Both the position numbers and the translations under genes were made by a program. A DNA stretch of 64,000 nt from Schistosoma haematobium. Taxonomy: Eukaryota > Platyhelminthes > Trematoda > Strigeidida > Schistosomatidae. Positions 1 to 12,753 of the stretch are shown in pieces (position 1 is the first letter of the stretch; every line of letters starts with the position of its first letter). The DNA is taken from positions 76,870,364-76,934,363 of the forward strand of contig NC_067196.1 of the NCBI RefSeq assembly GCF_000699445.3, written 5' to 3'. The notes beneath the pieces were generated by a model that saw nothing but the letters and a program-made list of their open reading frames with translations, was not told the DNA's origin and ran no database searches.

Positions 1-548
1 AAATGGCAGGTGATGTTATCCTCAACGTTTTTAACGGTCAATAAGTGTGCTGTATGTATCACCTTCCCTCATATAAATAAATATGTATATATATATATAT
101 ATCTTATACAAAGATTTTGCATCATTTATCGTGAGCTATATTCATCTACCTTTTGTGAAGGTGTTGGTATGGTACAGACTGATAAGTCGAACGGAGAATA
201 CAAATACATTCAAAATTGGGACTTGAAGTGAAATCTTTAATGAAACGTACTTTCTAAAACCCATTTCCACATCATTAAGTCGAAGGGAAAATGGTCAAGT
301 GTGCTGGATACAATTCACTTATTGAAAAGAAGGAAATGTTACGGATAGCCTCACTCTAACTGACTTATATTGATATAATAAACTAAATTCAATGAATTAA
401 CTTGATTCATTATTTAATTGGAATAAATTTATTTTTGTTGTCATAATAATCTCCTATAATTGTAATTTCGAATATCTATCCTTACTTTACTAGATCAGTT
501 GTGTAGATGTGTTTTTCACCATACAAATATACATCAATTTCTTCCATA
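1..548. other. AT-rich sequence, no gene seen
   Basis: Short open frames are present but show no recognisable domain and have the composition of random AT-rich DNA. A short (TA)n run lies near 86-102. I see nothing else that I can name. Confidence 0.5.
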
Positions 549-616
549 TCGAGTCCCAAATAGGACGAAATGTGCGTCCTGGATTCCACTGCTAGCCACT
601 ATCCATCATTGCTTAT
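549..616 (+). repeat. Smα-type repeat, 5'-truncated in the hammerhead domain
   Basis: The fragment reads GAGTCCCAAATAGGACGAAA and continues through the GCGTCCTGGATTCC cleavage-side strand to the Smα-type 3' tail (GCTAGCCACTATCCATC, then TTGCTTAT). This is the 3' half of the schistosome hammerhead repeat. The CTGATGA core and the tRNA-like half are absent, so truncation falls inside the ribozyme and the copy cannot fold into an active ribozyme. Confidence 0.75.
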
Positions 617-1084
617 CTAATACTATGTTTTGATTTTTTTTACATTTCTTGAAGTTTTCAGATCATTTTAAAATATTTATTTAAACGACCTAACTAAAGT
701 ATGCCAAACGTTTGTCCTTAATTACACTTTGTAACCTTTAACTACATATATCTGATGAGAAAACATTAAACAATTTGAGTTTATTTTATTCTACAAATTG
801 TGTTATGATCAATTTGTTTAAATTTATCATAAGAATAAATTATATACAGGAATCTTATTTATTTTAAAGTTTCTTACTCCTAAACAGTTTTAAATGAAAA
901 TGAATAATATGACTAGAATTGATTGTTTAAAGAACTCCATTCAATAAAGTTGAAAAGGGACTGAATTTATTTTTCATTAGACTGATATGAACTCTGGATC
1001 ATCCAGTGAAAACAACTGAGCTGTCATTTAATGTTAGTTAAAAAAAACAAGTTAAAAACTCAGATATTTGTTAATTTTAGGTTA

Positions 1085-1190
1085 TTGTGTTGTGGCTGGC
1101 CCTATGTCGTGCCCACATAACTTATTCTAGCTTTTGGACAGATCAGTTTAATTCATTCCTCATGAATCACATTTTGACTTTATTAATTAT
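1085..1190 (+). repeat. Dispersed repeat, copy 1 (unknown family)
   Basis: This roughly 100-bp stretch (CTATGTCGTGCCCACATAAC, then GGACAGATCAGT and a CATTCCTC block) is similar in order and sequence to 36528-36630 in the same orientation. The shared blocks are too ordered to be chance. I do not recognise the parent element. The open frame across it is not supported as a gene. Confidence 0.45.
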
Positions 1191-1380
1191 TAGCTTCGCT
1201 TCCTTCGTCTTGTCTTGTCTTGCTTTACTTCCCTTCGCCTCGATTCTATTTGATTATAGGTCCACTAAAATTTCATAACAAATTTATTTGAGTATCCATA
1301 TTTTAAATACTATTAATGGAATATAAAATATTTAGGTAGGCTTGGTCAGTCTTAATTTATCACTAAAGCTAATTATGGAT

Positions 1381-1658
1381 GTGTCACCGAATTTCGTGGG
1401 TTGGTTGAAGTTAGACATTAACACCACTGGATGCTGGCGGGATCAGTGGTCTAGTGGTTAAGCGCTCGCGCGCGAGTCCAGTAGGTCCTGGGTTCGAATC
1501 TCGCGAGGCGAGATCGTGGATGCGCACTGCCGAGGAATCTCACAATATGACGGAACGGCATCCAGTGCTTCTAGGTTTTCCATGGTGGTCTAGCTATAAT
1601 TGACTCATGTTCTCAAACATTGAAATTACTATATAATACCCACAAAACCCCTTCTGAT
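1381..1658 (+). repeat. tRNA-related hammerhead SINE (family A), near full length
   Basis: A box-like sequence TGGTCTAGTGGTTAAGCG lies at about 1448-1465 and a B box GGTTCGAATC at 1491-1500, as in an internal RNA polymerase III promoter derived from a tRNA. A hammerhead-type domain follows from 1524, then the conserved tail ending ACCCCTTCTGAT. The ribozyme core is damaged (CCGAGGA instead of CTGAGGA, and a disrupted stem II and GAAA box), so this copy should be inactive. Confidence 0.85.
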
Positions 1659-2117
1659 ATTAATTTATCTTAGTAAAGATACCTAAAATGAAATATTTTC
1701 ATATAGAATATTATGTCATTTAATATATCCATTGATAATCATTTACTGGACCAATTTGGTAACAACTATATTGATTGGTTATGTAATGTTTTATACATTC
1801 ATTTCATTTATATTAAAGTAGTGTATGTTAAATGAAACAGAATTCATTTACTTAACTTCATAGATTTTGTTACTTTTGATTTATCATCAATTAGGAACTC
1901 CAATATTTGAAGAAACTAACATGTGGTTTGAAGTTTCAAAGATAAATCAGTATGGAAAATCAGGAAAAAAACGTTGAAAGTTATTGATTAACATTGAAAT
2001 AGTCAAACATGTTTACTGTCATGATGACATTTGTGTTTGTTCAAAATGAACTTGTCGCCAACTATTAAAAGATATGAGAAATAGAAATGTGAATCTTTGC
2101 CAAATATAAATATGTAT

Positions 2118-2246
2118 ATCAGAAGGGGTTTTCGTGGATATTTCAGTGAATGCGCACTACTGAGTCCGAAAATAGGACGAAACGGCCGTCCAGTGCTTCC
2201 AGGCTTTCTATGGTGGTCTAGCTTCAGTTGACTCTTGATCTCTACT

Positions 2247-2250
<4 letters not shown>
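2118..2250 (+). repeat. Family A SINE, inverted composite, short
   Basis: The left 30 bases (ATCAGAAGGGGTTTTCGTGG...) are the reverse complement of the SINE 3' tail. They are joined directly to a plus-strand 3' half starting at the 5' strand of ribozyme stem I (GCGCACTACTGAG) and running through GGACGAAACGGCCGTCC to the tail. A (TA)n run follows immediately at 2252-2292. The core is damaged (ACTGAG with bases missing). Confidence 0.75.

Positions 2251-2251
<1 letters not shown>

Positions 2252-2292
<41 letters not shown>
2252..2292. repeat. (TA)n microsatellite
   Basis: About 20 perfect TA units directly abut the 3' end of the SINE at 2118-2250. Confidence 0.95.
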
Positions 2293-2295
<3 letters not shown>

Positions 2296-3750
2296 TGGAC
2301 GTAGGTTTGTATTAAAATATCATTGCTTTGATACTAAAATTTATTCAGTTTTTAAAGCCTCAAAACTGTTAGGTTATATAGCAGAAATATTGGTAAAATA
2401 CAAGCATATATGCTAGATCATTATTTATTCAGTGAAGTTTATCGACTTGATCGTTGTTATATTTCAGTAGAAATCATTTGCTTTGAGCAAAGGTTTCGTT
2501 TCATACTTCATCAATTTCATATTAGTTTGACTTTTTATTGTTTTGCAAACGTACTATCTGACATACTTCTACTCTGAGAATTTTTGGGTCATACAGCATC
2601 GGGTTAACACTTGAAGAGGTCAGTTTCTGATATGATGGGATAAAAAGAAAAAAAATCAAATTTTGACTGATTGTGATTTTTGGACAGCATTACTTCTGTT
2701 TTTAATCTAGTGTGATGATTATTCAAAGTAATATTTGTTTCGTTTACCAGTATGATACTTTATTCGGTATAACATGAATTTATTTGAGTGGGATATTTTG
2801 TTCAAGATATGATATTCTTTGTATTAAATTAGCGTGAACTATGTTAAGCATGATATATAGTATGTGATTTGTTAAAACTATGGGCATTTTTCATAAATGC
2901 GGTAATCAAAATGGGCGTACAACCACTATATGATGAGTGTACTTTCGACTAGGGTAGTTGTGTTTTTTGGGGTTAACAAATCTTCACTTGTACCAGTCTT
3001 CTGTGTTCTTACTTTACGTGATGGAAATTGCAATGGTTCCTTTGTTTTGTTTCTCAAGCGATGCAGATACAACATGACCTCCCATTCCATGGTTTTCAGT
3101 GGTACATGTAAACGAATCACTGAGAACAGTGTAATTCAAGTACTTCATAAATATCATTTCTTCTTTTTTCAGATTTTCGCACTACTACGTAGTCGATGTT
3201 ATTGATTATTTGATAAAAGCAACCTAAATTGAGGCTGCTGGTTAATATAATCTGAAAATTGTTCATTTTAATACTCTAATGAATTACATTGAATCCTGTC
3301 ACTTATTTCAGTTTGTCAATAGATCTCAGATTGGAAGATTGTCTGTCGGTAAAAAATGAAGTTGGTAGATGGATGCATGCATGGAGTATATATATATATA
3401 TATGTCGTAAGTTTAAATCCGTCTGCTGCGCCTTATACTACATCATTAACTTAATAAATTTATAATATTAATATAATCTTATTGTTAACAATTATTTAAC
3501 TCTTGATTCAAACGTTATAGAGGTTTATTCCGTGTTACACTAGGTAACCAATACGATTCATGAAAATTACGATTATCGCTACTCAAACATGAAACAATAT
3601 AGACTTCATACTACCATGCTAGTTAAATAACTATAATTTTGAGAATGAAGAATGCCTTTAGTTTTTGGGGATCAGTCTTCATTTTATAATGCATGATATA
3701 TATGCAGCAAGCTGACGAAACATATTTATATACATATACATATATTAATT
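2293..3750. other. AT-rich sequence, no gene identified
   Basis: Overlapping opposite-strand open frames near 2926-3205 show no domain and are probably chance. A short (TA)n run lies near 3388-3402. No splice-linked exons could be recognised. Confidence 0.45.
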
Positions 3751-5178
3751 GTGTGGGGAAATATGAACAATGATTAAGCATGATGGTATAATACAAAGAT
3801 TATAAAAATAGTTCATTCAATGTAAATAATAACGATAGAAGTCTGTATAACTTCTACAGGAAATGTTGAGATGAAAGATGTATGAAATTAACAAGCTAAC
3901 AATGAGTTATATTGTGAATGATGTCGGATGGTTGAAATATTTTGTCGTACTAACCGGTCTCATTAGAGGAATTAACTGGGATAAGGTGACAAATAAACAT
4001 GACTTTAATTTTTTTAAACGACAATATTGACCTTATTATCATGCTTCATTTTTTCATTACATGACAGTCTTTCCCAGATTTAATGTTGGAAAAAGAGTTA
4101 TTTCCTCTCATTTCTCGGAGTACTTCTGATGAAGTAGAGGGGTGTATTCTGAAAAAAATGTCTATTAACATGAAACATACAAGGAACATTTAGCTAACCA
4201 ACTTCTTTAATTGGGTTGTATTGAGCAGGAATATTAATCTAACTCAATCTTCATGTCATGGAACATATAGGAAGGACATGATTTCTTCAACCCTCTCTGT
4301 CTAGAAAAATCTGGAAGAAAGACTGTAAAAATGGTCCTTAAAGTTTGTTTTATAGTATTATTTTTATATAAGTATAGAATGTAAAGAAGACTAAACATTT
4401 GATGTATCTAAGAATCGTTTATCAACATCAGTTAAAAGAACGTCTTTCATAACAAAACTGTGATCAAGATTCACCAGCCGAAATTTGATTTCTATTATCC
4501 ATAAGGGATTACCTCCATTGTCTGGTCATTTGTATGTGGACTTAACTGGGCTGGTAACTGAAGCTTGCTGGTTGTCTGGTTGTGCAAGATCCTAGATGTC
4601 CTATCCTTGAATCATTTAGTCAATTTTAATCAATCTACTGATCTAAATTTTAATTTTAAGGTTCTCTATAGAATTTATTGAATTTTAATTAATTCACTTT
4701 AGATCTAACTCCTTAAAACAGCAGAAGTTCTTGCTACCCGAAAAATGAAACCTGAAAATTGTATGCTAAGAAGTACATCTCATTCTTGTTCTTCCTGTGG
4801 CCTTAAACAATTATTTTTATCCATATAATAATAGTGATTATTTATATTTATATTTCATTTTATTGAATTCACATTTGAAAATATCTATCTTTCTTTAATT
4901 ATTACTTATATCTTTACAATTTTATGCATAGTTGTATTTGATATCACTTCATCCCAGTTAATTCCTCTAATGAGACCGGTTAGTACGACAAAATATTTCA
5001 ACCATCCGACATCATTCACAATATAACTCATTGTTAGCTTGTTAATTTCATACATCTTTCATCTCAACATTTCCTGTAGAAGTTATACAGACTTCTATCG
5101 TTATTATTTACATTGAATAAACTTTTTATAATCTTTGTATTATATCATCATGTTTAATCATTGTTCATATTTCCTCAC

Positions 5179-5180
<2 letters not shown>
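3751..5180. mobile_element. Foldback-type element with about 240-bp terminal inverted repeats
   Basis: Positions 3751-3989 are the reverse complement of 4944-5180. Reading both arms by eye I count roughly eight differences over about 240 bp, mostly at the two ends of the arms, so the arms are about 96-97% identical. The interior (3990-4943) has no substantial open frame. It contains a weaker inverted pair (GACAGTCTTTCCCAGATTT near 4065 and a near-complement near 4308). Long near-identical arms around a non-coding middle fit a non-autonomous foldback-like DNA transposon or a recent inverted duplication. The right end abuts a (TA)n run. No target-site duplication could be assigned because of the TA-rich flanks. 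Confidence 0.75.

Positions 5181-5181
<1 letters not shown>

Positions 5182-5214
<33 letters not shown>
5182..5214. repeat. (TA)n microsatellite
   Basis: TA run between the right arm of the foldback element and the 3' end of a minus-strand SINE. Confidence 0.9.
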
Positions 5215-5215
<1 letters not shown>

Positions 5216-5441
5216 CAGTATGGGGTTGTGGATATTTGTGAGTTTTAATTGAAATCATGAACCGGTCAATGGTAGAACACCACTGATACGTGGAAGCATT
5301 TTACATCCGTTTCATCATAGTATGGGACTCCTCAGTAGACTATATCCACGGTCACGCACTGGGGGATTTGAATCCAGAACCTTCGATCTCGTGCGCAAAC
5401 GCCTAATCTCTAAACCACTGAGTCGGCATCCAACAGTGTTG
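5215..5441 (-). repeat. Family A SINE, minus strand, decayed
   Basis: Reading the minus strand, it contains ACACTGTTGGATGCCGACTC, the A-box region, a damaged B box, a ribozyme domain (GAGGAGTCCCATACTATGATGAAACGG) and the tail. The cleavage-side strand is changed (GGATGTAAAATGC), so the copy is not expected to self-cleave. The 3' end lies against a (TA)n run. Confidence 0.8.
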
Positions 5442-7093
5442 TATATATGATTGTACAATTTGATAATGAATTCGTTGAAAATAGATCACTTGGTTCATTT
5501 TCGTGTGCAAATGTTTATTTATAAAGCATTCTGTACTATTGTATTGTCAAGTGGAATAAAATTGTTGAGTGTTATAACATTTTACCGATAATTAATACGT
5601 TTTAAATGCTTAAAAATTCAGTTCGTAATTCCTAATCAGTGCAGAACAACGATTTCAAATATTATTAAGAATGGAACCATAATGAAAAATCCATACAACA
5701 CTTTCTGTTCTGCCAATGAAATTGAGTTGCTTGTTAATGTGAACTATAAGCATCTTTCTGAATACAAACAAAAAAGGAACAACATTTTTTCTTGTCTTTG
5801 ATCACTTTTGATATGCGTGAAACTGAACGTGGAGTTTGTAATAGATGATCTTTGGTTTAGTAATGTTCATGAAGACTGGAGCCAAGTTTTGTGCAGTCAT
5901 AAGTATAACTTTTCGCTGTTGGAATTTTCCCTGACAAAAATTGCTTGAGAAACATTTTGTCTTTTTCCCATTCAACTGAGAATCCTTTCCTTATTTCGTC
6001 CATCTGTGATTTATGTTTTCTAACATGTTATGTAATTTCACTTACTCTTGGTACTACTCAACTTATGAGGTGATTATCTAATGAATTTTATTAATCTACA
6101 TACATTTCACTTGGACCGTCATCAAGAAACCTGTAAACGTGATCTACAGTGTAATGTATGTTATTTCTTTTTAAATTATTTGGAGCTGATGCATTTATGA
6201 ATTGAATGTAAAATCAAGTTGAAGTCTTGTAATTAAATTTTGAATTTGAACTTCAAGATGAACAATTTGAAGACTAGTGAACATATAACAACTGAGTTTC
6301 ATATTACTTATCAGTGCCTATCCATTATCTCATAAAAGATCAAGACAAATTAAATAAACAAAATCCAAATGATCATTAATTTTTTGCTTTCGGACAGATT
6401 TTCAGAAATTCTGGTGAATGCTGATGTCTGTCATGTCAGTAAATTCAATGCTGAAGAATGTAATTACATATGAAATTAAACAATCACTATCACTACTGTA
6501 GAATGACTGAAGTTGAAATTGTGGTTATTCGTAAATTAACTGTAACCTTCTAGATTTGAAGTGACTTGTTACAATCGTAATTGACTTAGAGCTGGGGTTT
6601 GGGGAAGTGGAACAAATTACCTGCTCAGGGGTTCAAGATATTCAATACTTCACCCGTTTACTACATCACTATGAAAATTACAACGCAGCTGTCAAAATTA
6701 TATGTAGACCTAACAACATAATCTTATTTAAAAAAACACCGCTTACCTAATTACATACATCAAAAATGCAAATACCGCAATACCTGGATATAAAATGACG
6801 GCGTGATTGTAATAAATCAACGAAGAAAGTTATAAAATACGATGGCCAACAAAAGTTTTTCAACTTAAATGTGCCCACAGCAATTTAATACTGAATTGAA
6901 TTCTATGTCATTATTTACAAACATTTTAATCATCTAATATCATAATTATGGACTTATAACTATAGAGCCTAATGATGAAGTTATTGAAAACAATTGTTCG
7001 CTCAAATATTTTTCATCTAACAAACAATTAAGTATTACCTTGTCTGCATATAAAGTTAAAGAAAAATCGAAAGTCATTATTTAGTTATGAAAT
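5442..7093. other. AT-rich sequence, nothing recognised
   Basis: No long open frame and no repeat that I can match elsewhere in the window. Confidence 0.45.
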
Positions 7094-7155
7094 GCTGGTG
7101 GGCGGCCTATGCTCCTCTACGAGGAGTAACAGGCGTAAATAAGTAAGTAAGTAAC
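7094..7155 (+). mobile_element. SR2-like RTE retrotransposon, 3' end only
   Basis: CTGGTGGGCGGCCTATGCTC followed by the CGAGGAGTAACAGGCGTAA end and a (TAAG)n tail matches the 3' end of the near-intact RTE at 54641-57849. It is a severely 5'-truncated insertion of about 60 bp, the usual result of incomplete target-primed reverse transcription. Confidence 0.85.
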
Positions 7156-7810
7156 TTAAAAAATACGAAGTCCAGAGAAGGTATCTCTTTACAACGAATT
7201 TATTACCAAGCTATACAATCGTATATATGTATATATATGAAAATTTTTTGTTTGTTAAAGTACTAGTTCCATGAGGAAATGTGAAAAAAGTAACTGAATA
7301 TAGATATTGATTTCCTTTCATTATGAAACTCACTCAAATGAAAAAATCTAATTCTACTTACGTTTGATTAGTGAAGGTTAGGAATTAAAACGACATCTGG
7401 TCTGTGATTCAACTTGAAGTACATAGATTTTCATCCGTTCAATCTTTTCACAGTGAAATCATAACTTATATTCTTTTCTTAGATTGCTTATAATGAATGA
7501 AGATCAATCATTTGCGTCGGATTATATACTTATATTTATATTCAGATTTTTTACTTGAGTATTACATGCCATATCAACATTTATCTTAACTATTATTTCA
7601 TTGAGAAAGAATGCATATTTTATACTCTCAACGTATTGCTTGACATAACTTTTATAAAATTTCTGTACAATATTGCAGAAATGTCTAAACATATTGATTG
7701 TATGGAAGAAATCTGATCAATCAGTACTGTGTTGTTGGAATGAAAATTTAACCATATTTCTTGTGAATGAATATACTTGTAATATTTCAATAAGTAGAAA
7801 AATTAAATAT

Positions 7811-7968
7811 TCTGACATTTTGTGACTCAGTGATTTGGTTATTTATTTATTCTCTGAAGAAATGGCTTACACTGAGTTACGAAACATCAGAAAATTTAAT
7901 TTTTCTACTCATTGAGATATTACAAAACTCCACCTGAGCTACAAATCTTCTCCACCATCTCAATATTA
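7811..7968 (+). repeat. PLE-like tail with hammerhead-like motif (module 1)
   Basis: TCTGACATTTT (7811) can pair with AAACATCAGAA downstream, apart from two positions that look like CpG decay. Between them lies CTGAAGA (7854-7860), a hairpin around TACACT, then GAAAC (7881). This is the order of a hammerhead: stem III strand, core, stem II, GAAA, stem III strand. One base sits between the core and stem II, and I could not define stem I. The following tail CCACCTGAGCTACAAATCTT is shared with 20021-20175. Confidence 0.4.
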
Positions 7969-8458
7969 TTTTTATTTATAACAATCTACCCAAGGCCCCG
8001 TTTATTCAAAATTATCAAGTTAAACCTTAGTAATAATACCTACATGTTTCTTGTGATTTATTGATAAAATCAGTAGATTTACAATTTGCGGAAAATAAGC
8101 TAAACATGTTATCATTATTATTATCATCATGGATGGAATTGATATTCAGTTCACGGACAGATTCTTCAAATATGTAAACTTAAAACAGTTATCCATTGTG
8201 AATTTGACGTTATTGGCAATAGCTAAATTTTCAACCTTTGCCAACACTAAAGTTTGACGAGTTTATTTTTTAATTACTAAGATCCCTTTATCATTTGAAT
8301 GCGGTAAGCTAAATACATATATTTTTAAAAAAATTTGAGCATTAGGTTTTTAAACTAAGAAAACCTTGAATAGTAAGATTTCTCATTTGGATATTTAGTA
8401 AAAAGACAAATAGAACGAAGAAACATTTCTTTTCCATTAGCTTTACATCATGGCACTA

Positions 8459-8462
<4 letters not shown>

Positions 8463-8506
<44 letters not shown>
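8463..8506. repeat. (TA)n microsatellite
   Basis: About 22 TA units directly upstream of the 5' end of a full-length SINE. Confidence 0.95.
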
Positions 8507-8511
<5 letters not shown>

Positions 8512-8789
8512 GGACGGTGGCACAATTTCGTAGGTTGGTTAAAGTTAGACATTAACACAGTTGAGTGCCGGCCACCTCAGTGGTATACAGGTTAAGCATT
8601 CGCCCGCGAGAGCGATAGGCCCTAGGTTCGAGTCCCGTGAGCGAGATCGTGGATGCGTACTGCTGAGGAGTCTCATACTAGGATAAAACGGCCGTCCAGT
8701 GCTTCCAGGTTTTTCATGGTGGCCTAGCTCTAATTGACATGAATTAAACTGTTAAATTACTAAATTCGCCACAAAAACTCCCATCTGAT
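8507..8789 (+). repeat. Family A SINE, near full length
   Basis: The order is 5' lead (GGACGGTGGCACAATTTCGT), GTTAGACATTAACAC, A-box region, B box (GGTTCGAGTCCCG), hammerhead domain with the core CTGAGGA intact near 8665, and a tail ending CCATCTGAT. The second conserved box reads AAAA instead of GAAA (GGATAAAACGGCCGTCC), so cleavage is expected to be lost. Confidence 0.85.
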
Positions 8790-9374
8790 AAATATGTATA
8801 TTACAGTCAGATTATGTGTTAGATAACCGAACAATATCAGGTGTTTATGCAAATATTTGTCAGTGTTTAACAAAACAACCAGAAATTGGGGTGAATAAGG
8901 TGATAAATATCCAAAGATATTGGTTAATCAATAAACAAATTAGATTATATGATTAATGAGTCGATAATAATGGAGGTGACGAAATATTTTATAGGAAATC
9001 CAATAATAAAAACAGTTACGTAAAGATTTAATTGAATATGTGACTGTAAGAGTATGAATAAGAACTGATGAAACATTGAATAAGTGACTCAATATTATTA
9101 TCAAGATTTGGAATATATAGTTGAAGGATTGATAATGAGACACAAGGGAGATACTATGAATGAACACACAAATGAAAGAACTATTTGGAAGACTTATGAA
9201 TCTGAATGTAATTCATAATCACTCTTAGTTTTCGTTTTATTAACCAGTCCAGATGATGTTCTTTCATGCAGTGACAGACATATATTCATATATTCGTAAG
9301 TAGAATAATATAGTGTTCATTAACTATCATTTTATATGAAACCATAATTTGTGATTTGCTGCCAGTTTATTTCA

Positions 9375-9470
9375 TAGTGGACTACATGAGTAAATTGAAA
9401 CTAGACCACCATGGAAAACCTGAAAGCACTGGACGGCCGTTTCGTCCTAGTATGGAACTTCTCAGCAGTT
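9375..9470 (-). repeat. Family A SINE 3' half, truncated at the ribozyme
   Basis: On the minus strand this copy starts at ACTGCTGAG, the stem I/core boundary of the ribozyme, and continues through GGACGAAACGGCCGTCC to the start of the tail. The tRNA-like half is missing. The core has CTGAGAA instead of CTGAGGA. Confidence 0.8.
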
Positions 9471-10077
9471 TATCATCAATGAATGGATAATTTTTTCTAT
9501 ATACAATCTCATATTAGCTAGTGATATCAATGTTCTTTTTTTACTAATCTTTTAACCATGACCTTAATATTTCAGTTTAATCTATAATCATGTTGTAGAT
9601 TTGTGACGATTATGGTCTCTTTTTATCTGTTCAGTTGTGAAATGAAAATTTAGCATATTTTCTTTAAGAAAAATAATCTTTTTTTCCTAAAAAAAATGAA
9701 AATAGAAACCTGTGTGTTTAATTAAAATGAGCATAATAATTAATTAAGTAGTATATGAACATTATTAATTGCTTATTCAAATTTTTCTACAGTCTGAGTA
9801 GTTTAATTAAAAATAAGAAAGAATGTAAAGCTGATGAAGCTTAATAGGTACATCATTGAAAAAAAAGTGAATTAAGTTATTAAAATGATGGACTGAAAAA
9901 AAGTTTTCAAAGAATTTCTTATCGACCACGTTAGATATACACAAAGAATTGGTTTGATCAAAAAGACTTTTCCTAAATGAATTTGTTATTTTTATTTTTA
10001 AAAGCTATAGTTTGACATAGATGCTCTGTATACTTAGGGAGTTGTTCTGACGCTGTACAAAGAAGCACAAAATACAC
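9471..10077. other. AT-rich spacer, nothing recognised
   Basis: No gene or matched repeat is visible. The sequence just before 10078 resembles no part of the RTE that follows. Confidence 0.4.
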
Positions 10078-12753
10078 TCCAAAATCATCAAAGCATCTTT
10101 CGAAAAAAGGGAGGGGGATAACAATGAATATTATCCAGTGCCATACGCCCACCAATGATAGCAAAGAAGATGATAAAGATCAGTTTTACGAAAGGCTGCA
10201 GTCAATCATAGCGGAGTGCTTAGAGAAAACCTGACCATCCTCATTGGGGGACTTAAATGACGAAGTTGGAATGGACAATACTGGGTGTGAATATATCATG
10301 GAACGACATGAATTGACTAGGAGAAAGTAACGAGAATGGTGAGAGGTTTTCAAAATTCGTTTTATTCAACAAAACGGTGATGGGCAGCACAATATTCCCC
10401 CACGAACACATACACGAACCTACATGGATCTCGCTGGATTACACTAAACAGAACCAGATCGACCATATTTGCATTAATAAAAAATTCAGGAGCTCAATGG
10501 AAGATTTGAGAATCAAGAGAGAATCTGTCATGACTTCTGATCATCACCTGGTTGTAGACAACATGAAATCGCAGCTTAAGAAGAATTAGACAACTGTTGA
10601 AACAGCATTACGACGGCTCGATACTGCCCTCCTTCGAGATACTGACAAAATCAGCGAATTCAAGATAACTCTCAACAACGAGTTCTATGCCTTAAAATAT
10701 ATGCTGAAAGAAGGCGAAAGTACTATGAAGGACAGTTAGAATGGGATGAAACTAGCACTAACTTCAACGTGTCAGGAGGTGCTAGGACACAACAAGCATC
10801 ATCATAAGGAATGCATCTTTACGGAAACCCTGCACAAGATTCGAGAATGGAAGAAGAAGGTAGCAATTAACAACAGTCAAACAAGAACAGAGAAAGTCAA
10901 TGCACAGACTGAATACACATAGTAAACAAGCAAGTAAAGAAAAACATCAGAACCAACAGGCGGAAATACGTGGAAAGCCTTGAAGTGGCAGCAGAAAAAG
11001 CTTCAACAGAAGGAAATATCAGACAAATATATGACACAACGAAGAGGCTAGCAGGTAAATACACTAAGCCAAAGTGGCCGGTCAAGGACAAAGAAGGAAA
11101 GACAGTCGCTGAAATTCAAGAACAGAGGAACAGATGGATGGAACACCTCGAGGGACTCTTGAATAGACTAGCCCCATTGAATCAATAGGATATCGAAGCG
11201 GTACCTACAGACCTTCCCACAGATGTGACTCCATCAACGATAGAATAGATCAAGATGGCCGGTCATCAGACAAATCAAGAATGGGAAAGCAGTAGGACCT
11301 GCCGGTATGCCGGCCGAAGCACTAAAGTCAGACATAGAAGTAACTGCAAACACGCTTCACACTCTATTCAGAAAGATGTGAGAGGAGGAACAAGTGCTTA
11401 TGGGCTGGAAAGAGGGATACCTCATCAAACTACCAGAGAAAGGAGCTTTTAGTAAATGTGGAGCCATAACACCACTGTCAGTACCATGAGAGATTTTCAA
11501 CAGAGTGTTAATGAACAGATTAAGAGACTCAGTAGACGTCCAACTTCCAGATCAACAGACCGAATTCCGTAAAGATCGGTCGTACACAGACCAAATTGCG
11601 ACACTACGGATCATCGTTGAACAATCTATTGAGTGGAACTCGTCACTAAACATCAACCTCCTTGACTGTGAGAAGGTGTTTGACAGTGTGGATATTAGAA
11701 AATTATGGAAAAGTGTTCGACACTATGGAGTGAGTAACTGTGAAGTTATCTAACATCATACGGAATTCATAAGATGGACTATGGTGCAATATTGTGCACT
11801 GAGGACAGCTGACAGACACATTGTAAGTAAGGATTGAAGTCAGACAAGGCTGCCTACTCTCCTGCTTTCTCTTTCTCTTGATGGTTGACTGGATTATGAA
11901 GACCTCCACATCTGATGGGAAGCAGGGAATACAATGGATATGTTGGATGCAAAGAGACGATTTGGACTTCACAGATGACCTATCTCCTCTATCCCATACA
12001 CACCAACAAATGCAGATGAAGTCAACCACTGTAGCAGCAGCCTCTGCATCAATTAGCCTGAACATACGCAAGGGCAAGGTAAAAATCCTCAAATACAACA
12101 CAGAGAGCACCAACCCAATCACACTTGATAGAGAACCTCTGGATGATGTCGAAACTCTCAAGTATTTGGTCAGAATTATCGACGAACAAAAAGGATTCAA
12201 TACGGATGTTGAAGCAATGATAGGCAAAGTAATGTCCTCATTCCTACACTCGATAAACATATGGAACTCATAAAAACTGTCTGTCAGGCAACATCAAAGT
12301 CAGAATCTTCATTTGACCATCAAGACAGTTCTGTTGTACGGAATTGAAACTTAGAGAACTACCACAACCATCATCAGGTATTTATAAACATTTGTTCACT
12401 CAAGATACTAAGTGTTCGTTGGCCGGATATCATCAGCAACAGCCTACTGTGGAAGAGAACAAACCAGTTTTCAGCTGAAGAAGGGATTAGGAAAAGGCGT
12501 TGAAGGTGGATAGGTTATATATCACGGATGTCATCAATTGATATCATAGGTTAAGCCCCAACTTTAAATCCTGAAGACGAAAGTAAGAGAGGCAGATTAA
12601 AGAATAACTTATGTCGAAAATTGCACAGAAATATCAAAAGAATGAATAATGAGTGGAAAGAATTGTAAAAGCTTGTCGCAGACAGAGTTCGATGGAGAAT
12701 ACTAGTGACCGGCCTGTGTTCCTTCACGAGGGGTCACTGGTGTAAAGAAGTAA
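10078..12753 (+). pseudogene. Decayed SR2-like RTE retrotransposon (endonuclease C-part to 3' end)
   Basis: Scattered frames reproduce most of the RTE polyprotein seen intact at 54641-57662. The endonuclease part includes CAPTNDS-like, GDLN-like and [13 protein letters not shown] segments (about 10130-10590). Then come the linker (NRWMEHLEGLLNR, 10970-11188), RT fingers (DQQTEFRKDRSYTDQIATL, 11505-11753), the catalytic region with the F-x-DD box changed to FTDD (DLDFTDDLSPLS, about 11960) and the C-terminal part down to a 3' end like TGACCGGCCTGTGTTCCTTC. Many stops and frameshifts make it non-functional. Its 5' third is missing. Confidence 0.9.

Noticed and set aside
1441..1520. tRNA gene candidate (A and B boxes)
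   Set aside because: The same sequence recurs about 20 times with a common 3' extension and no proper acceptor stem, so it is the tRNA-like part of a SINE, not a tRNA gene.
2926..3205. Opposite-strand open frames of 64 and 91 residues
   Set aside because: They overlap each other, show no recognised domain, and neither has supporting signals.
11703..12260. 185-residue minus-strand open frame
   Set aside because: It lies antisense to the decayed RTE on the plus strand, and the plus-strand reading reproduces RT motifs.
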